A model generated the notes under the pieces. The model worked only from the letters and a program-made list of their open reading frames with translations, did not search any database and was not told where the DNA came from. From positions 1 through 64,000 of the forward strand of contig NZ_JAPLET010000029.1 of NCBI RefSeq assembly GCF_026391055.1: a stretch of DNA of 64,000 bases, written 5' to 3'. How positions within the stretch are numbered: position 1 is the first letter of the stretch; every line of letters begins with the position of its first letter. The DNA comes from Spirosoma sp. (GTDB lineage Bacteria; Bacteroidota; Bacteroidia; Cytophagales; Spirosomataceae). This document shows, in pieces, positions 34,457 to 41,423 of this stretch. Position numbers and translations under genes: made by a program.

Positions 34457-35387
34457 AATTATTTCACTCCTGAAAATTCAGTTCAAAGACGAAAGCGAAG
34501 AGGAGCAATTTGATGCGGATCTGCCGGTATTGAATGAATGGGTTAAGCGGGAATATAAAACCCTTACCTGTGAAGAACTGACACTGGCTTACAATGCGCT
34601 GGTTAAAGAAGAACTCACCAAACCGGACGGTCGATTGATTGAGGCTTATCGGTGTCTGGATCCTAAACACATTGGGGAGGTCATTGCCGCCTATCGTCGT
34701 CAGGTCGATAACGATACGGAGATAAATCGGGTAATGTCCCAACATTTATACCTACCTGCTCCAGCTGCGCTAACTGAGTCTGAGATTGACGCTCAGATGG
34801 AAAAAAATCTGAAAGATGCCATTAATCTGGTAAAAGCCGGTGTGAACTACTTTGATTTGGGGAATGGGCTGTATGCCTGGCTCTACAAGAAAGGCCGGAT
34901 ACGTCCAACCAATGACGAATGGGAGGAGGCCATAATACTGGCGAAAGCGCGGGTTCGTGGAAGCCTGGCTATTCAAAAAGAAACGGCCGCCAAGCTGGCC
35001 GGTTTTGAATCGCTTCGTGCTGTCATCGGCAAACGGCTGGGTACGGTGATGAATGAGGAGGGGGATTATAAACTGCGCGTTCGTCAGGAGGCTTTCCGGA
35101 TCTGTCTGACCAATTGGCTGAAGCGCAAGACGGGTGTAACGGCTGAGTTGGTTTCCAATCTGCCAACAACACCCTCGCTTAAACCACCTGAATCGGATGC
35201 GCAAAAGCCATTCTCTCACAACGATTATATCAAATCGCTGACAGAGCAATTGCCGACGATGGGGGATGAGGCTGTATCTGAATTGCAACGATACTCCCGT
35301 CGACGGAACATCCTGGACGTGTACGAACTCGCCACCGCCGAATGGAACGCCCGACAAGCGGCCAAACCAGCCAAAAAGAAAAAATGA
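34260..35387 (+). CDS. Hypothetical prophage protein following the initiator
   Basis: 375 residues from the ATG at 34260; an upstream in-frame GTG at 34236 is also possible. The first 65 codons overlap the end of the initiator gene in another frame, an unusually long overlap of about 200 nt. The protein is soluble and mostly helical, without a P-loop. Family not recognised. By position it might be a replication partner, as lambda P follows O, but no helicase-loader motif is visible. The end overlaps the RuvC-like gene by 4 nt. The C-terminus is Lys/Ala-rich. Confidence 0.65.
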   Translation: MNQVAIIDQSTALALATELAERKLAVANRLNELQLSSPVCSVVLARVAGTPVTKADEQQLELMWTEIISLLKIQFKDESEEEQFDADLPVLNEWVKREYKTLTCEELTLAYNALVKEELTKPDGRLIEAYRCLDPKHIGEVIAAYRRQVDNDTEINRVMSQHLYLPAPAALTESEIDAQMEKNLKDAINLVKAGVNYFDLGNGLYAWLYKKGRIRPTNDEWEEAIILAKARVRGSLAIQKETAAKLAGFESLRAVIGKRLGTVMNEEGDYKLRVRQEAFRICLTNWLKRKTGVTAELVSNLPTTPSLKPPESDAQKPFSHNDYIKSLTEQLPTMGDEAVSELQRYSRRRNILDVYELATAEWNARQAAKPAKKKK

Positions 35388-35851
35388 TCAAGTATGCAAT
35401 TGGCATTGATCCGGATCTGCACAAGTCAGGTCTTGCCGTCTGGTCAAGAACGAAGAAACAGCACAACTACATTGATTCGGTTGGTGCCTTCGAATTGATC
35501 CAACTGCTCAACCTGATCAAGCCTGGGGAGGCCTTGTTTTTCGTCGATGCGGGATGGCTCAACGGTGGCTACTTCCACTACGCCAATTTTCCACCTGAAT
35601 TTGACACCTGGCATGTTAACGCGCAATACGCTTACCTGGTCAAACGAGGCATCAACGTGGGCGAAAACTTCGGCGTCGGAAAGTTCATTGTCGCTTACTT
35701 GATCGACGTACACGGTGAAAATAACGTGCGACTGGTACGGCCTGTGAATGAAAAGTGGGATGCCACAAAGCTCAAACAGCTAACCGGCTGGAGCAAACGA
35801 ACAAACCCCGATAGTCGGGATGCTGCCCGCCTCTGCTGGCAGCGGATCTAA
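35384..35851 (+). CDS. RuvC-like Holliday-junction resolvase of the prophage
   Basis: 155 residues; start chosen at the ATG overlapping the previous stop (ATGA). RNase H-like fold signature: YAIGIDPDLHKSGLAVW with catalytic Asp9, a second acid in ALFFVDAG (Asp55), and a C-terminal NPDSRDAARLCW with acid residues in the position of the RuvC D-x-x-D motif. The enzyme would cleave branched DNA made during phage replication or packaging. The length is close to that of phage RuvC proteins. Confidence 0.75.
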   Translation: MIKYAIGIDPDLHKSGLAVWSRTKKQHNYIDSVGAFELIQLLNLIKPGEALFFVDAGWLNGGYFHYANFPPEFDTWHVNAQYAYLVKRGINVGENFGVGKFIVAYLIDVHGENNVRLVRPVNEKWDATKLKQLTGWSKRTNPDSRDAARLCWQRI

Positions 35852-35890
35852 TGCAATCAAATTTCTTTCATCTATAAACCAGTTTTCATT

Positions 35891-36649
35891 ATGTGGTTCC
35901 TTTCAAAAATTAAGTATGGCATTCAGGATTCATTAGGCAAATGGAAAGCCATTTCAGAGCAATTTCTACATGATGCCATTTCCTATGGTGACGTTGAAGC
36001 GCAATTGACGGAATTCCTAAAAGATCGCGTGAAGGACTACGAACACGATATATCAAAGGTCCGGTATTATTCGGTTTATGAACCTCACGTAAAGGGGGCT
36101 TTTTATAAAGTGCAGTATGAGGAAAAAACCACTACTAAGGCGGGCGTTGAGAAAATTACCGTCAAATCTCATCTGGTTATTGCGTTGGATGTACCCGATG
36201 CCGAACGACGGGCCAAAGAGTACATGAAGAATTGGGTAACTGATACCAAGATCATCGGTGCCGATAAGACCAAAATCCTTGGGGTATGGCACCCACACAA
36301 TCAGCAATGGAAAGACGATTTCACTGAACGCATGATTGCCCTGGCTGAAGCGGGTCACGAGTCTCCGGAGCCCGCGCCCACCACCCTGTTTAATGCGGAC
36401 GGTACGGCCAAAAAGGTTGCATTCGGGGATGAAGCTGATCAACTCCTAAAGGAGCATGATGACGCCAAAAAGGAAGCGGATGAGGATCCTGTAAAGACGC
36501 TGGAGAATGCCTTTGGCCCTGCGAAAGTAGGAGAGAATGACGCCGATCAGGAGGGTAAAGGGGTTTCTAAACCGGTCAAACAAAAAAGCTCCCAAAGCAA
36601 AAAGAAAATCACCTTTCTGGATGAGCAGGGCGACCCCACCAATAACTAA
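35891..36649 (+). CDS. DUF4494 domain phage protein
   Basis: 252 residues. Residues 1-150 match DUF4494, found in Bacteroidota and their phages: MWFLSKIKYGI at the start, then HDAISYGDVEAQLTEFL, HLVIALDVPDAERRAKEYM and a final KILGVW. The C-terminal 100 residues are an acidic, Lys-rich disordered tail. Function unknown; the conserved position near recombination and replication genes suggests a DNA-metabolism accessory role (inference). Confidence 0.75.
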   Translation: MWFLSKIKYGIQDSLGKWKAISEQFLHDAISYGDVEAQLTEFLKDRVKDYEHDISKVRYYSVYEPHVKGAFYKVQYEEKTTTKAGVEKITVKSHLVIALDVPDAERRAKEYMKNWVTDTKIIGADKTKILGVWHPHNQQWKDDFTERMIALAEAGHESPEPAPTTLFNADGTAKKVAFGDEADQLLKEHDDAKKEADEDPVKTLENAFGPAKVGENDADQEGKGVSKPVKQKSSQSKKKITFLDEQGDPTNN

Positions 36650-36654
36650 CCACC

Positions 36655-36864
36655 ATGGCAGAAATCACGATAAAACAGCAAATAGCGGAGCAAAAACGCG
36701 AATTAGAAACCCGTAAACGCGTCTATCCCAGCTGGAGCAGTGGTCCAGCGCCAAAGTTGAAACCAGATGTGGCCAAACATCGAATTGCCTGCATTGAGGC
36801 AACGATTAAAGTACTCGAGGAACTTGATGCCCGGCAAGCTGGTCAACAACAGTCGATTTTTTAA
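36655..36864 (+). CDS. Hypothetical 69-residue early prophage protein
   Basis: A short helical, basic protein (KQQIAEQKRELETRKRVYPS) with a second helix (AKHRIACIEATIKVLEELDA). It begins 5 nt after the DUF4494 gene and its stop is immediately followed by the next ATG. No family recognised. Confidence 0.55.
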   Translation: MAEITIKQQIAEQKRELETRKRVYPSWSSGPAPKLKPDVAKHRIACIEATIKVLEELDARQAGQQQSIF

Positions 36865-36984
36865 ATGGATAACCCTATTCAGCTGCGCGGTCCTCCAGCG
36901 CCAAGCCTGCCAGCATTGACGAGATTTCAGGCGTCTCAAAAATGGGAATCAATGCTGGCTTACTTTTTATACAATTCACCATGA
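36865..36984 (+). CDS. 39-residue ORF in the early operon
   Basis: The ATG follows directly on the previous stop, and the TGA overlaps the next ATG (ATGA), so it fits the tight packing of the operon exactly. The product begins MDNPIQLRGPPAPS and contains SQKWESMLAYFLY. Too short for family recognition; the coupling on both sides is the evidence that it is real. Confidence 0.5.
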   Translation: MDNPIQLRGPPAPSLPALTRFQASQKWESMLAYFLYNSP

Positions 36985-37145
36985 AACAGCCGACTCCTGA
37001 ACAAATGTCAATCGCCACGCCCTGCCGTGCCAGCTGGCAGATCATAAGTACCAATGGTGCCGCCTTTACCGTTCGGTGTCGTATCTGTAAAGTGTACTTA
37101 GTGAATGGTGGAACGCCCATGTGCTTACTGCCTAAACAGTCGTAA
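36981..37145 (+). CDS. 54-residue Cys-containing early protein
   Basis: Start chosen at 36981 because it overlaps the preceding 39-residue ORF by 4 nt; an in-frame ATG at 36942 would overlap it by more. It contains CRICKVYLVNGGTPMC (a CxxC and a later Cys), which could bind zinc. No family recognised. Confidence 0.5.
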   Translation: MKQPTPEQMSIATPCRASWQIISTNGAAFTVRCRICKVYLVNGGTPMCLLPKQS

Positions 37146-37166
37146 ACTCTTTAAACAGATACCTAA

Positions 37167-37469
37167 ATGAAAGTAGATTTTAACAACCTCCGCCGACAAG
37201 CCTGTCTGTCTTATGATGCGTTGGTCGGCAAATTAAACGCGGCTCTATTGACAGATGATCAGTGGGCACGGCCCAACGGAAGTATGCATGGTCAGGATAT
37301 GAATATAAAAGGTTATGTCCTGATTGATGCGGAAGAACTGCAACGTGATTTGGATAACCTCAAAGTTCAAATCGGGTCAATTGCCTTGTGCTTTGAGCAG
37401 GACAATCCGGATTGCGCCGATGTGTACCCCGATACCCCTTTGTTAGATTTTAATCCGGAATTAGAATAA
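37167..37469 (+). CDS. Hypothetical 100-residue early prophage protein
   Basis: No family recognised. Acidic, soluble, helical at the N-terminus (FNNLRRQACLSYDALVGKLNA) and around 70-85 (DAEELQRDLDNLKVQIGSI). It has good spacing to its neighbours and no signal or membrane segment. It is likely part of the rightward early operon. Confidence 0.55.
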   Translation: MKVDFNNLRRQACLSYDALVGKLNAALLTDDQWARPNGSMHGQDMNIKGYVLIDAEELQRDLDNLKVQIGSIALCFEQDNPDCADVYPDTPLLDFNPELE

Positions 37470-37489
37470 TAGCAACCTCAACAAATACG

Positions 37490-37672
37490 ATGGGAATTAT
37501 AAACACCCTCCTTGCCGAAAAGAAAGCCGAACGGCGTGTGCTTACCGGTAAGCTGGAGGTAATCAATAAGCAAATCAACGACTTAGAAAAGGAGTTGAAA
37601 ACACCCGCCGCGGCCAAACCTGCGACCGCTAAGAAAACCACTAAACCCGCTCGTAAGAGTGTGAAAAAGTAA
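37490..37672 (+). CDS. 60-residue coiled-coil protein with Lys/Ala-rich tail
   Basis: A helical N-terminal half (KAERRVLTGKLEVINKQIND) is likely to form a coiled coil, followed by a Lys-Pro-Ala-rich tail resembling histone H1-like tails. It could bind nucleic acid or be a small scaffold. The stop shares a base with the next ATG (TAATG). Confidence 0.5.
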   Translation: MGIINTLLAEKKAERRVLTGKLEVINKQINDLEKELKTPAAAKPATAKKTTKPARKSVKK

Positions 37673-38049
37673 TGCACGATCCCAAAACAGTAGCATTCGA
37701 AATAAAGAACCCCTTCATCTGGGTGAAGAAGGGCGGCTATCGACCCGCCCTCATAACTGTCTGGCACGTTGATCCGGAGAATTTTAAATTCAAGGATGGC
37801 ACGGAGAAGCAGGGCGGAGGTCGTGACGATAGTTGTGGCTGGTCTAGACCCATCTACCATAAAGAGGAATGGGAGGCTTTACGCCCAGGTGCCTTTTGTC
37901 TGATTTTGTCTTTTCTCTCTTCAGTAAAACGTTGTCCCCTCAATGATGCCTTTCTTTTCTCGTTAGCCTCAAAAGAAACCCTGCCTCCTTTACCGCCAGC
38001 CGCCGTATTGACCAAATTTAAGCCCCACGATCTAAAGAGATCAATGTAA
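37672..38049 (+). pseudogene. Phage protein gene disrupted by a homing endonuclease gene
   Basis: The first 70-75 residues (MHDPKTVAFEIKNPF, FITVWHVDPE-like stretch, then DDSCGWSRP) look like a conserved phage protein that in my recollection is more than 150 residues long. From about residue 73 the frame runs antisense through the GIY-YIG endonuclease gene, giving an unrelated tail (LILSFLSS onward) up to the stop at 38049. The native 3' part was not found to the right of the insertion. The product is therefore probably a truncated, non-native fusion. Confidence 0.55.
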
Positions 38050-38297
38050 TGTTGCTCCCAGAATCCCCATTCTTCAATAGGGCACTCGTCAATAATTTCT
38101 ATTTCAGGAATTAGTCCATCATCAACTAAAGACTTAATCCAATGTCTTCGGTAATTACCCCTTTTGTTGGCCTCATTTAGATGAGACTTTAATCGCAAAA
38201 AAAGGCAATCTGCTTTACCTATATAGCGAATATCTCCACTTGTAGGGCAGGACAGAGCATAAATAAATGTAGTTTTTCTTACCTTTAAATTATCCAT
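37854..38297 (-). CDS. GIY-YIG homing endonuclease
   Basis: 147 residues from the ATG at 38297, chosen because AAAGG lies upstream; an in-frame ATG at 38345 exists. GIY-YIG motifs: FIYALSC and IRYIGKA (about 11-29), catalytic Arg35 in LFLRLKSH, later Glu in WEQHYI. A NUMOD3-like DNA-binding segment follows (SLRGQRFTEERKDKIRQK). The extreme C-terminus (GRKASHSSLW) is partly the antisense of the disrupted phage gene. It lies at the convergence of early and late operons. Such genes are selfish elements that home into cognate phages. Confidence 0.8.
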   Translation of the reverse strand: MDNLKVRKTTFIYALSCPTSGDIRYIGKADCLFLRLKSHLNEANKRGNYRRHWIKSLVDDGLIPEIEIIDECPIEEWGFWEQHYIDLFRSWGLNLVNTAAGGKGGRVSFEANEKRKASLRGQRFTEERKDKIRQKAPGRKASHSSLW

Positions 38298-38403
38298 TTC
38301 AATAGACCTTTTATTGGTTTGGCTAGGCCTGAACTCATGGTGCAAACACGAGTTCAGGCTGATTATTTTTACAGTTAAATCTACTAATAATCAGTGATTT
38401 ATC

Positions 38404-38892
38404 CTAAATGGACTGATAGATAGTTTTGCCCTTTACTCGCTTCATAACCATCACTTGATTCCGATCTGGAAGGCCATTCCTATTGTGAGCAACATGAATC
38501 CAACTAGGGTTATTATTTTCATCTGGCGCTTCTAATATGAGCTGGTCGAACTTCAGATTAGCCCGGATATAATTGAACACGTCTATATTGGATGGTTTTC
38601 CAATTCCGTCACAATCGATATCAATGGCGCAACCGGCCAAATGGGCGGAGGTGGTGGCACCGCCGATGGCCTTGTTCAGCTCGGCCGATCGGAAGAAACT
38701 ACTAACAGGTAATTTGCGGCCAAAATGAAGGCAAACCGGGGCGTAGAAATCCCGATAAATGGCAATCATATTGGCGTATTGCTTTGAGTTAGGTACGTTG
38801 ACAATACCCTTTCTTATCGCTGTATCAGACTTGATGGACTCCTTGAATGTCAGTAAAGGTCCAAAGTCCGGAAATGTTATAACTTGGCTCAT
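38404..38892 (-). CDS. M15-family peptidase, likely phage endolysin
   Basis: 162 residues. The Peptidase_M15 zinc site is complete: SAHLAGCAIDID (His84, Asp91) and WIHVAHN (His133, with Glu121 upstream); FFRSAELNKAIGG before it is the substrate-binding loop. Enzymes of this family cut the peptide cross-links of peptidoglycan. There is no signal peptide, so release needs the holin-like gene at 39951 upstream in the same operon. It is the last late gene before the GIY-YIG gene. Confidence 0.88.
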   Translation of the reverse strand: MSQVITFPDFGPLLTFKESIKSDTAIRKGIVNVPNSKQYANMIAIYRDFYAPVCLHFGRKLPVSSFFRSAELNKAIGGATTSAHLAGCAIDIDCDGIGKPSNIDVFNYIRANLKFDQLILEAPDENNNPSWIHVAHNRNGLPDRNQVMVMKRVKGKTIYQSI

Positions 38893-38920
38893 CGTCTATA
38901 AATCTATAATTGCATACGAT

Positions 38921-39286
38921 CTAGGTATGAATGAGGGTGGTTTTAATGCCCACGTTCCACCATCCGAAGGGTATTAGTATGTACAGATCCGCTTTCACAT
39001 CCTTGTTCGTGTTGCGTACGAAGCTCACCCGGTAGGGGTAGCGCATCAGCAGGGACTGAAGTTTGACCGGTCCATCAGCCAATCCGTTATTCTGGATAAA
39101 GGACCATAGACGTTCCTCCGCCTTTCCGTCCTTCTCGCCTTTCCAGTTGAGGGTACGGTACCAGGGCAGGCGGACGGCTTCAATTTTCTCCCCGGACGAA
39201 TCCGAGGTGCCGTCGTCATACTTCATTTTTGGGTATTCAGCCAGCAAGGCTTTCAGATCGGCAAACAACTGCTCATTTTTATTCAT
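38921..39286 (-). CDS. Hypothetical 121-residue protein of the lysis cassette
   Basis: No family recognised. Soluble, mixed alpha/beta; it contains WYRTLNWKGEKDGKAEERLW and YRVSFVRNTNKDVKADLYILIPFGWW. No signal or membrane segment. It sits between the endolysin and the four-helix membrane protein genes in the late operon, so it may help lysis or be structural; neither can be shown. Confidence 0.6.
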   Translation of the reverse strand: MNKNEQLFADLKALLAEYPKMKYDDGTSDSSGEKIEAVRLPWYRTLNWKGEKDGKAEERLWSFIQNNGLADGPVKLQSLLMRYPYRVSFVRNTNKDVKADLYILIPFGWWNVGIKTTLIHT

Positions 39287-39313
39287 GATGCATTAGGGGT
39301 TAACGTGAAACGA

Positions 39314-39946
39314 TTACTGTTTTCGCTGATTAGCTTTTTGCTGATCGAGTGTCAGGCGATGCATGCGTAGGCTTTGATCCGTTAGGCGGCTGTTGAGTTC
39401 CTCCATTCTTTTGTCAAGGCCTGCTCTATAGGCAGAATCTTTGGCGTCCTTTTGGTTGAATTTTCCGTTTAGATCCTTGATATCCTCTTTCGTTGATTCA
39501 ATGCCGGTCATCAACTCTTCCTGGTTGTCAATTGCATTGTTGAGCTTCTTATCAAACCGCTGGAGAAAGCCGATGCCACCCTCATAGGTGGCACCAATGC
39601 ACCAAACGGTAAATAGAAAGCCCATTAATGGTAGGGCGAAGTACAGGACACGTCGATTCGTGGCCTCTTTTCGATTCGGTGGAACGGGTTGTAAAAACGC
39701 GTGTAAGGCCGTAGCTGAGCCAGAAACGCCGAGTAAAAAGATGGTCACTACGGTCGCTTCAAAGACGTAGATCCTCATGAAAAATGTTGTTAGAAACGTC
39801 ACCAGGCAGGAAAACATCAAAAAGTAAATCGGGATGGGTAGCCACCATTTGACGTTGTGCATGCTCATGCAGGTAATCAATAGTGTCACTGTCGACAGGG
39901 CGGTGCCTGCCTGAAGCAGTCGTAGAAATATCTCTTCTTGTACCAT
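39314..39946 (-). CDS. Membrane protein with coiled-coil tail, lysis cassette
   Basis: 210 residues. Four hydrophobic segments (about 8-26, 34-52, 60-84, 100-120) are followed by a helical, charged tail (about 128-205) likely to form a coiled coil. The gene starts 4 nt after the holin-like gene. Possible roles are an auxiliary holin/antiholin or a membrane anchor; family not recognised. Confidence 0.6.
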   Translation of the reverse strand: MVQEEIFLRLLQAGTALSTVTLLITCMSMHNVKWWLPIPIYFLMFSCLVTFLTTFFMRIYVFEATVVTIFLLGVSGSATALHAFLQPVPPNRKEATNRRVLYFALPLMGFLFTVWCIGATYEGGIGFLQRFDKKLNNAIDNQEELMTGIESTKEDIKDLNGKFNQKDAKDSAYRAGLDKRMEELNSRLTDQSLRMHRLTLDQQKANQRKQ

Positions 39947-39950
39947 TCGT

Positions 39951-40328
39951 TCATTTTGGTTTAAGACGTGCTTTGATCACGTCGTAGGTGTCCATAATCC
40001 ATTCGATAAAAACCTTGATAGGCGTTTGCTGGAATTGCTTGCCTATCGTTTCCGCTCCACCCAAAACGAAGTTGGCAATGAAGGCCAATCCCGCGCCCAA
40101 AAACCACCATTCGCCCATATCCAGCCCCTTCGCTTTGCAGAGTGCCAGCGTAAGCAGATAGCCCGCAATGATGGCAATCACGGCACTGCTGAGTCCTTCC
40201 CGAATGGGTACCCCTTTGTTTCGCAAAAACACGCAGGTCGCTCCCAAGAAAGTGCCTAAAAACAATTTCATGGCGGAGGGCATAGCCTGCCAAAAAAGGT
40301 CCCATTCGTCTTTGTTCATTTCCGTCAA
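39951..40328 (-). CDS. Holin-like protein
   Basis: 125 residues with three hydrophobic helices (about 18-35, 46-64, 72-92) and a charged C-terminus, in the size range of class I holins. The pattern SAVIAIIAGYLLTLALCKAKG and FLGAGLAFIANFVLGGAETIG resembles phage holin families by eye. It lies between a spanin-like gene and membrane/endolysin genes, which fits. It would permit endolysin access to the wall at the end of the lytic cycle. Another frame on the same strand (39961-40338) is a shadow. Confidence 0.65.
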   Translation of the reverse strand: MTEMNKDEWDLFWQAMPSAMKLFLGTFLGATCVFLRNKGVPIREGLSSAVIAIIAGYLLTLALCKAKGLDMGEWWFLGAGLAFIANFVLGGAETIGKQFQQTPIKVFIEWIMDTYDVIKARLKPK

Positions 40329-40334
40329 TGTTTC

Positions 40335-41069
40335 TCATAGCTTTTTATTGAGTTCTTTTTCGATGTCACTTACCTCATCGATGACGCTTTTCAGACTGTC
40401 GGCTTTGTGCTGCATAGCTTTAGCCTGCCTGACCCGTTTTCTTCGCAGTATGGGTATACCTCCTTTCTGATTGGCTTTGGCCTGTTCACTCAGTTGCGAT
40501 AGGCCAACTGAGGCCGTAGAAAGTCCTTTGCCTAATCGCTCATTAGCTGCCTGTAAGTAGCCGACGGTCTGCCCCAGATTGGCAACTGTGGCCGCCGCTA
40601 CCGATTCGCGGGCGGCGGTTTTCAATCCGGCCGAAACAACAAGTGGGTTTTGGGGAGTCAACTTTTGGATCTCGCCTACCTGATCAGCGGATAGAGTTCC
40701 ATTTTTGAGCAGGGCTTTGTAATAGGCCACTTCCTTTTCACGTTCGGTCAGGGCATCGCTGTTGGCATCCGATTCGGCAACTGCCAGGTTGAATTTGCCT
40801 TTCCACTCATTGCCGTAATCAAGTGCTTTTTTTGCCTCGCCGGTCAGCTTATCAATGAGCACATCCTTTTGCTTAACAACGTTGCCCAAACTGTCGAGCT
40901 TAAAGCCCGATCGCGTTGAATCGGACTTTAAGCTGACAACATGGACCAAATATGCTTTAGCGGTTGGATTCCACTTCTCGGGTGCATCCCAATAGAGATT
41001 ATACAGGACAGAAAAGGCAACTGCCCCAATCACCAGAACGATGAAGTAACGCCCTAATTTGTCGACCAT
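40335..41069 (-). CDS. Membrane-anchored coiled-coil protein, spanin-like
   Basis: 244 residues. One N-terminal hydrophobic helix (about 8-25) is followed by long periplasmic-type helices (about 60-135 and 165-240), the layout of an inner-membrane spanin (Rz-like), although it is longer than usual. It opens the lysis part of the late operon. Directly upstream (41081-41100) is a motif shared with the region before the baseplate-like gene at 59747, so it may have its own late promoter. Family not recognised; the call rests on architecture and context. Confidence 0.5.
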   Translation of the reverse strand: MVDKLGRYFIVLVIGAVAFSVLYNLYWDAPEKWNPTAKAYLVHVVSLKSDSTRSGFKLDSLGNVVKQKDVLIDKLTGEAKKALDYGNEWKGKFNLAVAESDANSDALTEREKEVAYYKALLKNGTLSADQVGEIQKLTPQNPLVVSAGLKTAARESVAAATVANLGQTVGYLQAANERLGKGLSTASVGLSQLSEQAKANQKGGIPILRRKRVRQAKAMQHKADSLKSVIDEVSDIEKELNKKL

Positions 41070-41080
41070 ATTACTTGGGT

Positions 41081-41100
41081 TTATACCATTTAAAAGTCAA
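41081..41100 (-). promoter_or_regulatory. Late-gene upstream motif, copy 1
   Basis: Read on the minus strand this is TTGACTTTTAAATGGTATAA, ending 11 nt before the ATG of the spanin-like gene. It matches, with few changes, the repeated motif at 59756-59778 (before the GTG at 59747) and 60601-60623. It is a candidate late promoter or activator site. Confidence 0.5.
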
Positions 41101-41131
41101 GTATTTTATCAAAGATAAAAGAACAATTAGT

Positions 41132-41422
41132 TTAAATATCTGGTCCTTTTTCATTTGTTGGCGTTAAGGTTTGAACACCCTGCTCGGTCGAATTTGGCGG
41201 CGAACTCTGATTTGTTGAGATGACCGGATTCTTTGCCTGTGCGTAGTCTGTAATGGCCGAAAGTCCTTCTCTCAGAGCGATGAAAAAAAGCGCTCCTCGT
41301 TCGGATCCTTGAAATAGCTGATCGATTGTCAGAGCGATCATCATCCGTTTGACTACCCAAATCCAACCAACTACGTTGCGGTTCCAAAGGAAAAAGGTAA
41401 GCTGTGTCTGTAACTTTTCCAT
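41132..41422 (-). CDS. Hypothetical 96-residue late protein
   Basis: Start chosen at 41422 (MEKLQTQLTFF), 1 nt after the stop of the tail-side gene; a longer frame from 41458 would overlap it. One or two hydrophobic segments (about 6-30 and 42-55; NVVGWIWVVKRMMIALTI) and a disordered Pro/Thr/Ser-rich tail. It may be a small membrane protein at the boundary between tail and lysis genes. No family recognised. Confidence 0.5.
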   Translation of the reverse strand: MEKLQTQLTFFLWNRNVVGWIWVVKRMMIALTIDQLFQGSERGALFFIALREGLSAITDYAQAKNPVISTNQSSPPNSTEQGVQTLTPTNEKGPDI

Positions 41423-41423
41423 A

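Noticed and set aside
39961..40338. 125-residue minus-strand ORF overlapping the holin-like gene
   Set aside because: Same strand but another frame; it lacks the membrane helices and its spacing to neighbours is worse.
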